NCBI RefSeq assembly: GCF_003573695.1
Contig: NC_039366.1
Span: 161,576,770-161,640,769, forward strand
Reading direction: 5' to 3'
DNA length: 64,000 nt
DNA from: Papaver somniferum
Taxonomy: Eukaryota > Streptophyta > Magnoliopsida > Ranunculales > Papaveraceae
Shown: piece after piece, positions 54,300 through 64,000 of the stretch
Layout of the letters: the number at the start of each line of letters is the position of its first letter
How positions within the stretch are numbered: position 1 is the stretch's first letter
Translations under genes and position numbers: made by a program
Notes under the pieces: model-generated
The model's database searches: none
Told to the model about the DNA's origin: nothing
The model's input: the letters and a program-made list of their open reading frames with translations, nothing else

Positions 54300-55162
54300 G
54301 CGCTTGGTATCCCTAACTTGTCTTTGCAGCAATGGATTATTAGCTGGAGCTCCAATCCAGTTGGTTGGGATAGTGAACTGGGCCCTGGAATGCTTTTTAT
54401 GCAGCAGTAATTTGACATATTTGGTTAGAAAGATGTGATAAAGTCTTTAAAGGAATTAACCCAAACCCTCAACATATTTTTGCTAGAGCCAAATAGTTTT
54501 CGTTGGAGAATGTGTAGGCTCAGCGAAGCATAAGACACAATCCACAATTTCCTTCGGCACCAACTCAAACAAAATTTTGGCAGTACCCAGATTCGAGAAC
54601 TGCAAAAATCAATTTAGCTACCAGTTGGGACCAATCAACTAACATAATGACAACAACCATGATTCTAAGGAACACTTTGGGTTATTGCAGGGAGGTGCGA
54701 ACCATGGAAATCACGGCTCTGAATAAGGATGTTGGAGAGGTGTTAGCGGCAACTGAGGTGTGGAAATGGGGATGACAACTTCAAGCTTCCACTATCAGCA
54801 TCGAAGCTAACAACAACAATCTGGTCAGACTCCTATCAGGCCTTCAAAGCAGTATGGATTGGCAAGCAAAAGCCATCTGGGGAGACAGAACATCTAATTT
54901 TTTGAATACACTTTCCCTTTCAAAACTGTTTACTTATGTTTCAACTAGTAAAATAGCAAACCGGACAGCAATTGCATTAGCTAATGCTATTGCTAATGCA
55001 ACAACAACTCGTAACTACATGGGTTACATCCTCCAACTTGTATTTTTCATCTTTTGGATCAGGATAGATGGGATGCATGTACCCAAGTCTATGAACAACA
55101 AGTTTGTTTTGATTTTTAACTTTTAATCTAAGTTTTTTCTTATTAAAAAAAATAAAAAAATG
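54300..55162 (+). pseudogene. LINE 3' fragment with RNase H remnant and A-rich tail
   Basis: Plus-strand pieces WLERCDKVFKGINPNPQHIF (about 54418-54477, with an indel), then NNNLVRLLSGLQSSMDWQAK (about 54808) and ANRTAIALANAIAN (about 54957) follow the zf-RVT to RNase H order of plant L1 ORF2. An A-rich tail lies at 55144-55162. Many stops and frame changes. It is a separate, more decayed insertion than the LINE at 6-11 kb and in the opposite orientation. Confidence 0.65.
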
Positions 55163-55408
55163 TAACCCTTATAATGGGTGTTCATTTGTACGGTCTAAAA
55201 TCTAACGGTCATATTTTCTACAAACTTCACATTTCCTACTAGTGTAAACCTACCGTGTATCTACCAAAATTGCTCCACGACTACTGTTATGGTCTAATTG
55301 TGATAATTACTTGAAATAATATTACTTCTAATAATAAATAAAAGTCCTCCAAATTGTTGGAATCTCTTTCACTGAAATTGCAAGATACATATCTATTCTA
55401 AGGTTTTT

Positions 55409-55630
55409 GTAATATAGAAAAGCTAATTACAACTCGTATGGATAGTTTTTATATCGATGTCTTAGTTGCTTAGCACACCTTAATTGGACTTGGTGGATGT
55501 TCTCATGATAGGGTATATTGTAATATAGAAAGCTAATTACAACTCGTATGGCTAGTTTTTGTATCGACGTCTTAGTTGCTTAGTGACAACACCTTAATTG
55601 GACTTGGTGGATGTTCTCATTATAGGGTAT
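55409..55630. repeat. 111-bp tandem duplication
   Basis: Units at 55409-55519 and 55520-55630 share AGCTAATTACAACTCGTATG and ACCTTAATTGGACTTGGTGG, with a handful of differences and one small indel (GTGACA). Confidence 0.88.
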
Positions 55631-55924
55631 AAAACAAGTCCAGCTCATGGTGTCGACGGTGGTAAACACCAATGGTGGGCTCTCAAGAATAACTTTATTC
55701 GTATAGGTATAGTGAAAACTACGATGAGACCCATTCTCCCAGATTTTTCCACTGAGAAACCAATAGACAGAAAACTTCAGGCGCCCCCCCATTTTTAGGG
55801 AAAAAATTACTCCCAAATCCATATTTTCTAAAAATTCTGTTTTTTTAATTTTTTTCCGTATTCCTTAAGTGTAAATCTGATTTCTCTCTTTTAATCAATG
55901 AATAAATTATAATCTTTCTGGTTC

Positions 55925-56292
55925 ATGGAGTTTATTTGGTTACAGCGAGTGGTAGAATTCATCTTTCTGAAACTGATGTTTCGAAATTGGATTTACAGAA
56001 TAGAAAATAATTGACGGAAAGTATACTTAAAGTTGTTGAAGAAGATAATGAAAAATTTCTTCTGAGATTGAGGAATCGAATTGATAGGTTTGAATTTTCT
56101 TTTCTGTTTATTTGTTGGATTTTCAGGTTAATTTTGTTTATGGAGGACTTGATTTTGGTTTTGTTGATAATGGGGTTGGAATTGATATTCCTAAAATTGA
56201 AGTGCGATTTGAGATTTTTTCAGTGGAAGGGGATGCGTTTATTGCAAGTAGACCACTTCCGACTTTGTTCAATGCTTTGCTGAACGCTATGG
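55925..56292 (+). pseudogene. N-terminal fragment of a PDR-type (ABCG full-size) ABC transporter
   Basis: The plus frame reads SETDVSKLDLQNRK, a stop, then LTESILKVVEEDNEKFLLRL and RNRIDR, followed by intron-like sequence and, from about 56173, VGIDIPKIEVRFEIFSVEGD, AFIASRPLPTLFNALLNAME, and a donor GTAATT. This is the conserved segment just before the first nucleotide-binding domain of plant PDR transporters (VEEDNE.FL...R.DRVGI..P.IEVRFE.L.VE......RALPTL.N). Those are plasma-membrane pumps for secondary metabolites and waxes. No Walker motifs or membrane segments follow. The acceptor before VGID reads GG instead of AG. A captured or decayed gene piece. Confidence 0.75.
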
Positions 56293-56929
56293 AGGTAATT
56301 TTGTGTTTCAATTTATGGTTACCATCTTATCATACGGAAGAAAGAAAACTTGGTGTCGTGTTCTCTAAATACCAAATGAAAAAGATGCTGATTACTGCCA
56401 TAGCGGTTGCCGTGGCCAAGGTGGAGGTACATATGATGATTGCATGGCCATTTTTTTGGTTTGAATCATTGAAAGACTTGGGTCTTTTTCTGCCTGGATT
56501 GCGTATTGAGAAAGCAGCTGACATTCAATTTCTTTTAGCTTTCTGTCAACCATCTCAGTCCATATTGAAAATAGGTTTGGTTTGAAATGGTGTTGAATCT
56601 GATCGAAATCGAGAGAAGAGAAGAAGACTTGTTTACTGTAAGCTTTTGGGTGATATAGATGCACTATGGAGTCGCAGTCCTTATGGTGTTTTATGACGGC
56701 AATAATAGATATAACTGAAGGCATTAGAGTATTCTCTCGTACCGACAATGAGGTTTGACAAAAGCTGGTGTTGGTAACGATGGCTGTATGAGAAGAAGCT
56801 GCTGAATTAAAGTGTCTGCGTCATCAGGTCTTCATGGCGTTTGAATGCAAGCTTCCCTGTTTCGACTGAGAATTAAATTGGCTGCAACTCGTGGGGACTA
56901 AACTGCGAATTAGAGATCAACAGAAGCAG
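56293..56929. other. no recognisable gene
   Basis: Open frames on both strands (about 118-157 codons, overlapping) match nothing I know. The stretch may be intron sequence of the transporter fragment or the body of a carrier element. Confidence 0.35.
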
Positions 56930-57340
56930 CTCGTTGCTCGACAACAACAACAACAACAACGATGGAGATGCATAAATAAGGCTGCATAACTTGTCATGCA
57001 CCTACAATAATATCTACATAACATGTTATGCAGTCGTGAAAATGGATACACAACCTGATATGCATCCAAAATACGGCTGCATAATGCATTATGCATCGAG
57101 AAAATTGTTGCATTATCTTTTATGCATCGAGAAAATGGATGCATAACCTGATATGTATCATTTAAATATGTCTGCATAACGCATTATGCATCAAGTTTTT
57201 CTGTACGAACTAAAATCAACCAAAACAATGGCTACATAACTTGTTATAGATGCATAACTTGTTATGCAGTCGAAAAAATGTTTGCATAATTTGTTATGCG
57301 TCTGCATAATGTGTTATGCATCTTTTTTGGAGGCTGCATA
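56930..57340. repeat. array of the palindromic word TGCATAAC..GTTATGCA
   Basis: From 56980 to 57340 about ten copies of a word such as CTGCATAATGCATTATGCATC or ATGCATAACTTGTTATGCAG occur at 25-50 bp spacing, joined by GAGAAAATGGATG or GTCGAAAAAATG spacers. Two more copies lie at about 57545 and 57570. Each word is itself a near-perfect palindrome of 14-18 bp. Carrier element ends were not found. Confidence 0.85.
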
Positions 57341-57915
57341 ATGAATATGCCGTCAGTTTTCGAAAATTTTCCCTAAAATGATGATCACCTCCGATTTTTT
57401 CGTGAAAAACACAAATTTGATACTGTTGTTTGTACTCGTTGCGCAACTCTCTTTAAAAGATTTCCAACGATATAAAATTTGTAAATTTCCAAGGTGCGGA
57501 TTTTTAGATATGTTATATCCAAGTTGTGTTGGAAATTATACCCTTGATGCATAACCCTTCTTGCGGATGCATAACCCGTCATGCAGACACTTTTAATAAT
57601 TTCATATCATTACGGGTGTCACGGTACCCAAAATTAATTGTGGGCCTGACAATAAAAATATTAATTTTTTTGGGTCTCCCCCTAATTTCCCATAGGTATA
57701 TTGGGCTTATACTTGTAAAGTATAAGATTTTAAGCTTGGGTTGGGCTTTACACCTAAAATATACTTTGGATTGGATTTTGTGGCAAACTTTTGTTAACTT
57801 CCGTGATCCACATTTGAGTTTAATTTTGGAATTAAGTCCGTTGAGTTTAATTTTTTGAATTAAGTCAGTTAAAATTGAAATGTCCGTTAATCTTTAAATT
57901 TAAATAAATTTTAAA
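57341..57915. other. non-coding, AT-rich
   Basis: Two palindromic words at about 57545-57585 continue the array. A short direct repeat GTTGAGTTTAATTTT..GAATTAAGTC lies at 57817-57867. No gene. Confidence 0.4.
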
Positions 57916-58380
57916 ATTTAGTTTGAGAAATTTACTGGTTGGTCCACAAAACCCGGCCAGCTTATCCTCTAGTCCAGCGGGAGAAAACATTTAATCGCTG
58001 GTCCAAAAAATATTTAAAAAGAGTAAAATTACTAAGATAACCCTAAGAACACGCGTGTCAGAGTCACAGCCAAAATATGCAGAGAAGAAAACACGCGTTA
58101 TTAAGTTTCTTCTTGTTTTCATCGACATATTTTCAGCTTTCATTCTTCTTCTTTAGTTTTTCATTCTTCTTAAGAGATAACAAAATCTACAAAACCAGAT
58201 CGAAAAACAAAATCAAAATCTAGGTCAAATTCATCTTCTTTATTCAAATTCAAAAACTAGGTCAGTTTTTCTTCTCCTAAATCTTGGTCAGTTTCATCAT
58301 CTTTATTCAATAATCATTTTTAAATCGAAAAAACAAAATCAAAACCAAAACCAGATCTGTTTTTCGTTGAAGAGAAAAAA

Positions 58381-59300
58381 TGGTTACTAATTCGAAAAAT
58401 CAAACGAACAATTACAGAAGTAATTGTGGAAGAAAGTGCTTCGCCATTAAAAAGTAGAAGAAAAACTGCTGGTAATTCACCAACGGCAAAAACCTAACAA
58501 AAACCTGCTGCTAATTCACCAACAACAAGAAATATGACTAAAGCTGTTACTCCACCAGCAACACCAAAAAAAGGTAAACTTCTAAGCACCACTGTATATT
58601 GGTATGTACTACATATCTTCATTCAAGTGTTGTTTTTATGCTTACATATTGATATGTACTACATGTTTTCATTCACCACTTACATATCCAGATGTTGTTT
58701 TTATGCCTACATATTGGTATGCACAACTACATACCAATATGTAGTGTTAGATATACTATCAATATGTAGTATTAGATACACTACATATACTATCAATAGT
58801 TGTACATAGTGGTATGCACAACTACATACCAATATGTAGTGTTTGAATATACTGTCAATATCTAGAGATGTGCTTATTGGTACATAAGCAATACAACTTG
58901 TTTATATACCACTACATATCTAGAGATGCAGTTCATACGATACATATTGATATGTAATGTGTCCCTGAACGGATATGTGCTATACATTTTGATATGTAAT
59001 GACATATATTACAAGATCATATTAAAAAAATGTATAGCAGTTCCTAAGATACATATTGATATGTACCGTGTCTCTAAATGTCCTGATGGATACAAGTTAC
59101 ATATATATTAGGTACATATTAATATGTTATTGTTACTTTGGTTTCTGATGGGATAACCCTATTGTTTATGCAGGTAATACGAAGAATACGAAAAATAAGT
59201 CAAAAACACCTGCAAAAACCACTAGGAGATTGTACATATCTGATTTTAAGGGTTTGTACACTCTTGAAAGCAGTGAGAGCGAAAAAGATGATGTTGGATG
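58381..59300 (+). pseudogene. spliced gene-like unit in the MULE element
   Basis: A plus frame EVIVEESASPLKSRRKTAGN (about 58411-58470) runs to a stop in TKT-QKPAAN, then TKAVTPPATPKKG ends at a donor (AAAAAG/GTAAAC, 58572). After 599 bases filled with the palindromic word, an acceptor (TTTATGCAG, 59171) leads to NTKNTKNKSKTPAKTTRR and LYISDFKGLYTLESSESEKD before a stop. The protein is basic and low-complexity, like N-termini of some MULE-carried genes, but no domain supports a name. Confidence 0.4.
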
Positions 59301-60760
59301 ATGTACAGTTGCAAATGTGATATGAGCCTACAGTACATATCAGAAAGTTCTTAGAGAAAAAGTGATTTGTGTATCCAATACATATAAACCACATAGTTTA
59401 TGCTTGACTGTCATCCTACAGTACATATCGATATGAACTTAGGAACAAAGTGATTTGTACATGTAGTACATATCATTATGTATTGACTGTAAATAAAAGA
59501 GTTTTTCTATAATGTTGTCCCTTGGTTTATTGGTTTGGTTTTGTGATTCTTTATTAATACTCCTTTCGTCTTTCGTTCCATAAAGTCGAGTATGGACATT
59601 ATGTTTTTTATTCATTGGTGAAGCGTGTTTTCTTTTGGATATTTTTATGGACAGGTATACAGGTAGATGAACATACATAATTCAGAGTTGTAGTACTTAA
59701 TGCTGGATTATTAACCCTTTCGGTCTATTGTAAACATGAAAAAGAAAAGTTCAACGAAATTCCAAACTGAAAAGGCTTGTCATATATATAAACACAATGT
59801 TATAGATTCGACTCCTCTACAGGACGAAGGAATACTCCGACACTATAGTATGAGGTATATAATTTACATGTTCAGAATTGTATAATTTCACCCAGAAAAA
59901 AAGTTAATCAAGCAGAACAAGAGAGCGAAATATAGAAATGCAACATAATACATTGCCATTATCCTCATGCCTTGTTTTTTCCAATTGTATATTTTGTATA
60001 ATATTGTAGTACATATCGATATGTACTGCCCAATACATATTGATATGTGCTGAGATCGGACCCTTTAAGTTGATGAGATAATTCCTGCATTTCAGCCTTG
60101 ATGCTCGCTAGTCTGCTTAACCTCAATGACTTTTTTGTTGCATCCCCAGAGGCTATATAGCTGCAACTGCTGTTTCTTTGTTAAATCTGAGGTTTTTCGC
60201 AGACTCTACCGTAGCTTGCTTCTTTCCATACAACTCATGTCGTAGAACTATGAACTTCCAAAAGCGCAATCAAAACTATCACTACGTATAAATATGTATT
60301 GCAAAATTAAGTTAATACAAAGTTATTAAAGCGCTCCTAATAGTCATTAGTCACTATAGCACGACAGGTCGTTATCTCTTGATCCAGGTCTCGCATTATT
60401 AGCATATCCTCTTCGTACTTAGAATTAACAGAACGACGCCTATTACTACAAGCAAATATGTACTGTGAAATCAATACAAAATACAAGCAAATATGCACTC
60501 GTGAAACACTACAAGAAAATATGTACTGCAAAATCAGTACATAAAAAATACTAGTTTAGTACATATTATATATGGTACATATCAATATTAATTTGAACAT
60601 CTAACAGGGTTTCTACTCTTCTTCCATGCACATTTTTGAACATCCAAGAACGCATCTAAACTAAATATATACTAGTTTAGTGGATATGAATATGTAGTGG
60701 ATACATAAACAACACATATTGTATACAATACATATCAATATGTACGTCAGGATCATATAA
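58600..60760. repeat. array of the palindromic word TACATATTGATATGTA
   Basis: The word ACATATTGATATGTA or ACATATCGATATGTA occurs about fifteen times or more, at 58645-59120, 59330-59480, 60008-60050 and 60290-60745, often with TAGTGT or CTACA neighbours. The first group fills what looks like an intron of the carried gene. The array is confined to the MULE-type element. Confidence 0.85.
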
Positions 60761-61428
60761 AAATAAACAAAAAAGAACCAGATTTTAAGAAAATCAAAGT
60801 AAACGAGATCAAATCAATGATCAAACATAATGTATACAAAAACAATATGATGATAAAACCAACCAAAAACAAGACTAGAAAAACATAGTCGAAAAAATCA
60901 ACAAAAAAGAAAACTAAAACATAAATAATCGTACAGTGTCGAAGAACAATGATATGGGAAAGTTGCTAATAGATTGAGAAAAGGGTGAAAAGAAAAAGAT
61001 AAATTTTGAAACTGAGATGAAATATCATGATCCAGTTGGAAAAAAACAGAGGAAATCAAGATATGAAAGAGTTTAGAGAACATACCTGGAAAGCATACCA
61101 CTGGAGTTGATTATGAAAACCTAAACGGATTTTTGGAACGAAGGAGGTGGAGGTGAGTTTTTGATAACCAGCAGAGGAAAAAATACGGATCTGAAATTAA
61201 GCAGAGTAATTTTTGTTTCAAATCTCGCTAGAAAAACAAAGAGATGAAGGATAGTTTTGGAATAATTGAAAAAAGGGAAAGTGTACACCACACATGTACA
61301 TGACCTGAAGATAAATTTTGTGGTCCAAAAACATGTTTTTGGACTAGTGATTAAAAACTTTTAGTGCTGGATTACACACTAAACAGGTCTTCTCAACTGG
61401 ATTAACTAGTAATTCCTAGATTTAGTTT

Positions 61429-63851
61429 TACCCCTATTACTTTTTCTTCTCGTATCCATTTTTTGCCTCCTATCAATAATGCCCTTTATTTGGGGTTAGT
61501 CAAATGAGACTTCTGAAGACTTTCAGAGATTTTTTATTTGAGTGACTCCCGGAGATTATTTGAAATTCTAGAGATTTTTAATGATTCTCTGAGAGTATTT
61601 TAGCCAGTCTTTGTGACTTGTAGAGATAACCAGGGCTTAACCAGTGTCGTCACAACACGAGCATGCATCATTCTTCATTATTGGAATCCGTAAAGATACA
61701 ATTCTGATACTTTCCTTTGCAAGAAAACCTAAAATTAAAAAATCCCACCGATGACGATTACATGGAGTCTTGTATGATAAGGGTATTAAACAACCATGGT
61801 GTAATAATTTTAGCCATCTAAATAATCAAGATTCCGAATAAAAAATAATATCATTGGCGCAACAAAATAAAATTAAAAACTATGACATAAAAATCCAAGC
61901 AAATAAATCCACATGCACTAATCAACATTACGAAGACTTTCCACTCACCTTTCACCATGGACTACATGAAGAACAAAAATTCATGAAGTTCTGATTGTTA
62001 TAAATAATCCGAGATAAACTAATCTAGAAAATTGTAATCCTAACAATAAATGGTTTCAGGTAATAATTTTCTCAAAAAAGAATATTTCGGCACATGTGAG
62101 AAATATATGCTTTCTAGAGTATTTATTGCACCTTGATAACACTACTACATTTTTTGTGCAAAGCCAAGTAAGATATTAGAATGTATCACTAAATCATACA
62201 ATATTATAGCCCACCATTTTTATGAAATGAATCATACAATAATCTTTCATCTTCACTGGAGCGACTACGTTCGGCTCATCAATGGTATTCAAATGTTCCG
62301 TAGATATAAATTCATATGTAAGCTCTAAAGTTTTTTATGAACGTTTTACCTCGAAAATCTTAACAACATTACACGTACTCTTATCCGCTTGAAAGATGGC
62401 AGCGTAGAATCGCAAACCCTTAAAAAAAAATTCAAAACTATTTTTCATAGACATTCTATATATTGTTGTGAAAAGAGGTAAAAAATCAATCAACAATACG
62501 ATTATCTGCAATTTGAGTTCCGACAGAAGACTTTTATAGCCGTTTGGTGTCTTTAAATTTTTCTATGGGTGATGTTAGTAAATAACCCAACTACATCTAT
62601 GAATAACATCAAGAGATCAATTTATTAAAAGTGAGCGGAAAGTATTACGTACTAAACACATCCACTATATTAGTTGCAGCGACCACAACCTTGAATTCCG
62701 CTGAACCAATTAAAAAATATTTTTCTTAGAATATTACATGCACTTCAAACACAAAATTATCAGAAACCTTTTCTTTTGGAAAACTTTAGTGGGAGTATTT
62801 ATATTAGAACGAAGAATAAGAACAACGTCGATGGATATTAAACCAAAATCCTCAAAAAACTTGAATACATGTATCAAAAACCCAACACTTCTCATTCTCT
62901 AATATTCGAAACTTTATAAGTAAACTATATAAAAGGCATGTGTTTATAATTGAAAATGTTAATATTACTCCATATATTATCAAGTGATGATTATGGATGG
63001 CCAATTAGTTGATCTTTTGATGTTCTTATCTCCACGATAGCCATGTTCGAAATAGAAAATCGTTTCAGTTGCTTATTCAACTGATTTTGTGACCACAATA
63101 GCCATGTTTTATTAGAACTCTATTTATTGTTTATCACAACTAATTTTTTCTAAGTTAAATGAACTAAACCTTGTACTTAAAGTGTAGAGATTTCACAATT
63201 TATTGATTCATGTATTGCAAATAAGTAGTGCACCATAATCCCATTATAGACGTAAAAGTTGATGAAACATTCCATTTTTTTGGTTCAATTGATAACATAT
63301 ATATGGTATAATCACTCACTGAGCTACTGATTACGCAACTTTAGTTTGTATTTCTCCTACTTCAATAATAAGGTAAAAAAAAAAAAATTAAGACCGTTGG
63401 ATATGTTTCTAACTATCAATCACAGACCTCACTTAGAAAAGTTTATGTGGACTGTAGATTTGTCCAGCCGTAAAGACACACGTTTGATAATAAGTAATAT
63501 TTTTTGTGTGTTTGTATGTCAATTTTGACTCATGTCATTCATTTCCATTTCTTGTTACTATGTAAATCGAAAATCGTTCTAGTTCCACCACCGTTAATTA
63601 AAATTATCGTCTTTGAATCAAAATAAAATATTTTTTTCTCTTAACCTTGTAGCCTCATCCACCACCATTACCTCCACGGTAGCACCACCACAACTACTAG
63701 ATTTTATTATTATATTTAATGAGGTAGGATCCATGGACACTCTTAGATGGACAAGGCCAGACATGATTTGCGCCATTTTCTCCGCAAAATCCAAACGACA
63801 ATGAATTTAAGTGTAATATTTAGATGATATGTTCCTCTTATAAGATTTTAC
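61429..63851. other. no gene recognised
   Basis: AT-rich with scattered short open frames of up to 63 codons and no motif. I see no clear element ends or repeats. Confidence 0.45.
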
Positions 63852-64000
63852 ATTCCTACAAAAAAAAGTGAAAGAAATTCGAGATAACAAACCTCACCAT
63901 CTACCAATCTTAATTTCAACCGTTAAATTTGAACGACTGATATTCAAAGGGCAAATGGTCGTTTTGTACATCTCGAATTGTGTTCATTTTTTGTAGGAAT
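63852..64000. mobile_element. small MITE at the window edge
   Basis: The left end ATTCCTACAAAAAAAAGTGA with AATTCGAGAT.ACAAA pairs with the complement of the right end, ATTCCTACAAAAAATGAACA with AATTCGAGATGTACAAA, ending at base 64000. About 149 bp, non-coding. The right flank lies outside the window, so the duplication and class cannot be fixed. Confidence 0.5.

Larger units (their letters stand above)
57925..61419. mobile_element. 3.5-kb MULE-type element with 9-bp target duplication
   Basis: ATTTAGTTT flanks both sides (57916-57924, 61420-61428). The ends are diverged inverted repeats: ACTGGTTGGTCC and AGTCCAGC...TTTAATCGCTGGTCCAAAAA on the left pair with ACTAGTTAATCC and AATCCAGC...TTTAATCACTAGTCCAAAAA on the complement of the right, over about 100 bp. 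A 9-bp duplication and long inverted repeats fit the Mutator-like group. Inside are a spliced, gene-like unit on the left (58381-59290) and arrays of a TACATATTGATATGTA word. No MURA transposase was found. Confidence 0.65.

Noticed and set aside
56330..56748. overlapping open frames on both strands downstream of the ABC transporter fragment
   Set aside because: Neither strand shows a domain or splice pattern that would favour it.

Overview
This is a stretch of plant nuclear DNA, almost certainly from a flowering plant. It is AT-rich, has GT-AG introns and TATA boxes, and is packed with plant-type transposable elements: Ty1/copia and Ty3/gypsy LTR retrotransposons, an L1-type LINE with an RNase H tail, hAT, MULE and PIF/Harbinger DNA elements, Helitrons and a TRIM. 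I cannot name the species from the sequence. Only one ordinary host gene is convincing: a 73-codon SIAMESE-RELATED type CDK inhibitor at 4284-4505, with a TATA box and a GA-rich leader. Nearly everything else is mobile DNA, nested mobile DNA, or pieces of host genes carried in it.

Layout. 0-2.5 kb: a copia LTR and decayed copia reverse transcriptase, both on the minus strand. 4.1-4.5 kb: the SMR gene. 5.0-5.3 kb: a 300-bp MULE-type MITE with a 9-bp target duplication. 5.5-6.3 kb: a run of short tandem duplications. 6.2-11.4 kb: a broken LINE on the minus strand. 11.7-15.7 kb: a non-autonomous Helitron, followed directly by a second Helitron-like 5' end. 16.9-24.1 kb: an Ac-like hAT deletion derivative (8-bp target duplication) interrupted by a full-length Ty3/gypsy element whose two 319-bp LTRs look identical. 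24.7-26.1 kb: a 1.35-kb inverted-repeat element filled with a short palindromic word. 28.3-31.9 kb: a mosaic of exon fragments (ankyrin repeat, MYND finger). 32.2-34.5 kb: GC-rich degenerate repeats and two more MITEs. 36.0-51.3 kb: a large Tat/Ogre-like gypsy element with LTRs of about 3.5 kb, itself sitting in the remains of a related older element. 51.6-55.2 kb: a TRIM, copia LTR and LINE fragments. 55.9-56.3 kb: a piece of a PDR-type ABC transporter. 57.9-61.4 kb: a 3.5-kb MULE-type element. 61.4-64 kb: nothing clear until a small MITE at the edge.

The most interesting object is inside the Tat/Ogre-like element. It has lost reverse transcriptase, RNase H and the integrase core, leaving gag, protease and an integrase tail. 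It still carries, on the opposite strand, a separate spliced gene for a plant-mobile-domain (PMD) protein. That gene has its own TATA box, a probable leader, and four consecutive introns with good splice sites that are all phase 0. An intron-bearing gene can survive retrotransposition only if it is antisense to the genomic RNA, which is the case here. This copy is broken by frameshifts and a stop in the conserved part.

A second theme is that several unrelated elements in the window each carry an array of their own short inverted-repeat word. They are the copia LTR at 0.6-0.8 kb, the hAT-like element at 25 kb, the PIF-like MITE at 32.8 kb, the array at 57 kb and the MULE at 58-60.7 kb. The words differ but the architecture is the same.
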